From the NCBI GenBank assembly GCA_900759455.1, contig CAAEVI010000094.1, positions 1 to 5,613 on the forward strand: 5,613 nt of DNA, written 5' to 3'. Source of the stretch: Erysipelotrichaceae bacterium (GTDB lineage Bacteria > Bacillota_I > Bacilli_A > Erysipelotrichales > Erysipelotrichaceae). The notes under the pieces were generated by a model. That model saw only the letters and a program-made list of their open reading frames with translations. It had not been told where the DNA came from and made no database searches. Shown in pieces: positions 5,209 to 5,613 of this stretch; within the stretch, counting starts at the first letter, position 1; each line of letters starts with the position of its first letter. Both the position numbers and the translations under genes were made by a program.

Positions 5209-5613
5209 ATGAAAGCTATCCAACATGTCGGTATCATCGGAAGAGGAGCGATCGGGACGCTCTATGCAACACTGCTGCAGCAAAACCCTTATGTTTCTGT
5301 CGTGGTCATTGCCGATGAACAGCGAAAGGAAAAATACGAAACAAATCCCTTAAAGGTCAACGGAAACATTGCCGATTTTAAATATGCCTCAAACGGAAAA
5401 CCGTTGGACATGATCATGATCTGTACGAAAATAGCGGGCCTTCGGCCGGCTCTGAAACAAATTTCCTCTTTTACAGATGATCATACGCTCATCCTTCCCT
5501 GTCTGAACGGCATTACCAGCGAAAGCATTTCCCGTGAGTCTTATGCAGATGATCAAGTCATCCGCTGCATCGTACAGGGAATGGACGCGACTTACCTGCA
5601 AAACGAAGTCACC
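5209..5613 (+). CDS. 2-dehydropantoate 2-reductase family protein (PanE/ApbA), N-terminal part
   Basis: The first 135 residues are present; the frame runs off the right edge, and the family is usually about 300 residues. Members reduce 2-dehydropantoate to pantoate with NADPH in pantothenate and CoA synthesis, in the cytoplasm. The N-terminus carries a Rossmann dinucleotide site, VGIIGRGAIGTLYA, with GxGxxG at residues 11-16. The family catalytic Lys and Asn appear at Lys74 (ICTKIAGLRPAL) and Asn100 (PCLNGIT), matching Lys72 and Asn98 of E. coli PanE in position. The later catalytic residues lie beyond the window. The start is well supported by AAAGGAG (5194-5200), 8 bases before the ATG. Many genomes carry several PanE-like paralogues that are not the pantoate enzyme, so the symbol is left blank. 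No other pantothenate gene is nearby in the window. Confidence 0.88.
   Translation, partial: MKAIQHVGIIGRGAIGTLYATLLQQNPYVSVVVIADEQRKEKYETNPLKVNGNIADFKYASNGKPLDMIMICTKIAGLRPALKQISSFTDDHTLILPCLNGITSESISRESYADDQVIRCIVQGMDATYLQNEVT

Overview
The window looks like chromosomal DNA from a low-to-moderate GC Gram-positive bacterium (Bacillota). The grounds are strong purine-rich ribosome binding sites (AAGGAG, AAAGGAG), TATAAT-type and extended -10 promoters, many short hairpin-plus-T-run terminators, a TTG start codon, and a LytTR-type regulator. The protein flavour would fit the Erysipelotrichia or a neighbouring class, but that is only an impression; no marker for a genus is present.

Layout, left to right. 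(1) 1-444, plus: the C-terminal half of an L-asparaginase, cut by the left edge. (2) 445-480: a hairpin terminator that works in both directions. (3) 481-896: an intergenic stretch that lies in the 3' tail of the next gene and holds three compact hairpins and one weak 52-codon ORF. (4) 897-1574, minus: a LytTR response regulator whose receiver domain has lost its phospho-acceptor aspartate. (5) 1653-1690: the murA terminator. (6) 1695-2966, minus: a complete MurA enolpyruvyl transferase for peptidoglycan precursor synthesis. (7) 2967-3164: a divergent promoter region. (8) 3165-4652, plus: a complete DUF1846/UPF0371 protein of unknown function, followed by a strong terminator. (9) 4697-5132: a promoter bracketed by two palindromes of matching design and followed by a terminator, with no convincing gene between them. 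(10) 5209-5613, plus: the N-terminal part of a PanE/ApbA-type 2-dehydropantoate 2-reductase, cut by the right edge.

The genes appear to be separate single-gene transcription units, each closed by its own terminator or shared convergent terminator, rather than one operon. There is no phage, transposon, CRISPR, tRNA or rRNA signal. Two items deserve most attention. One is the orphan operator-promoter-terminator unit at 4717-5132, which looks either like an unannotated small RNA or small-protein gene or like the shell of a deleted MarR-type regulated gene. The other is the phosphorylation-independent LytTR regulator with its long structured 3' tail.
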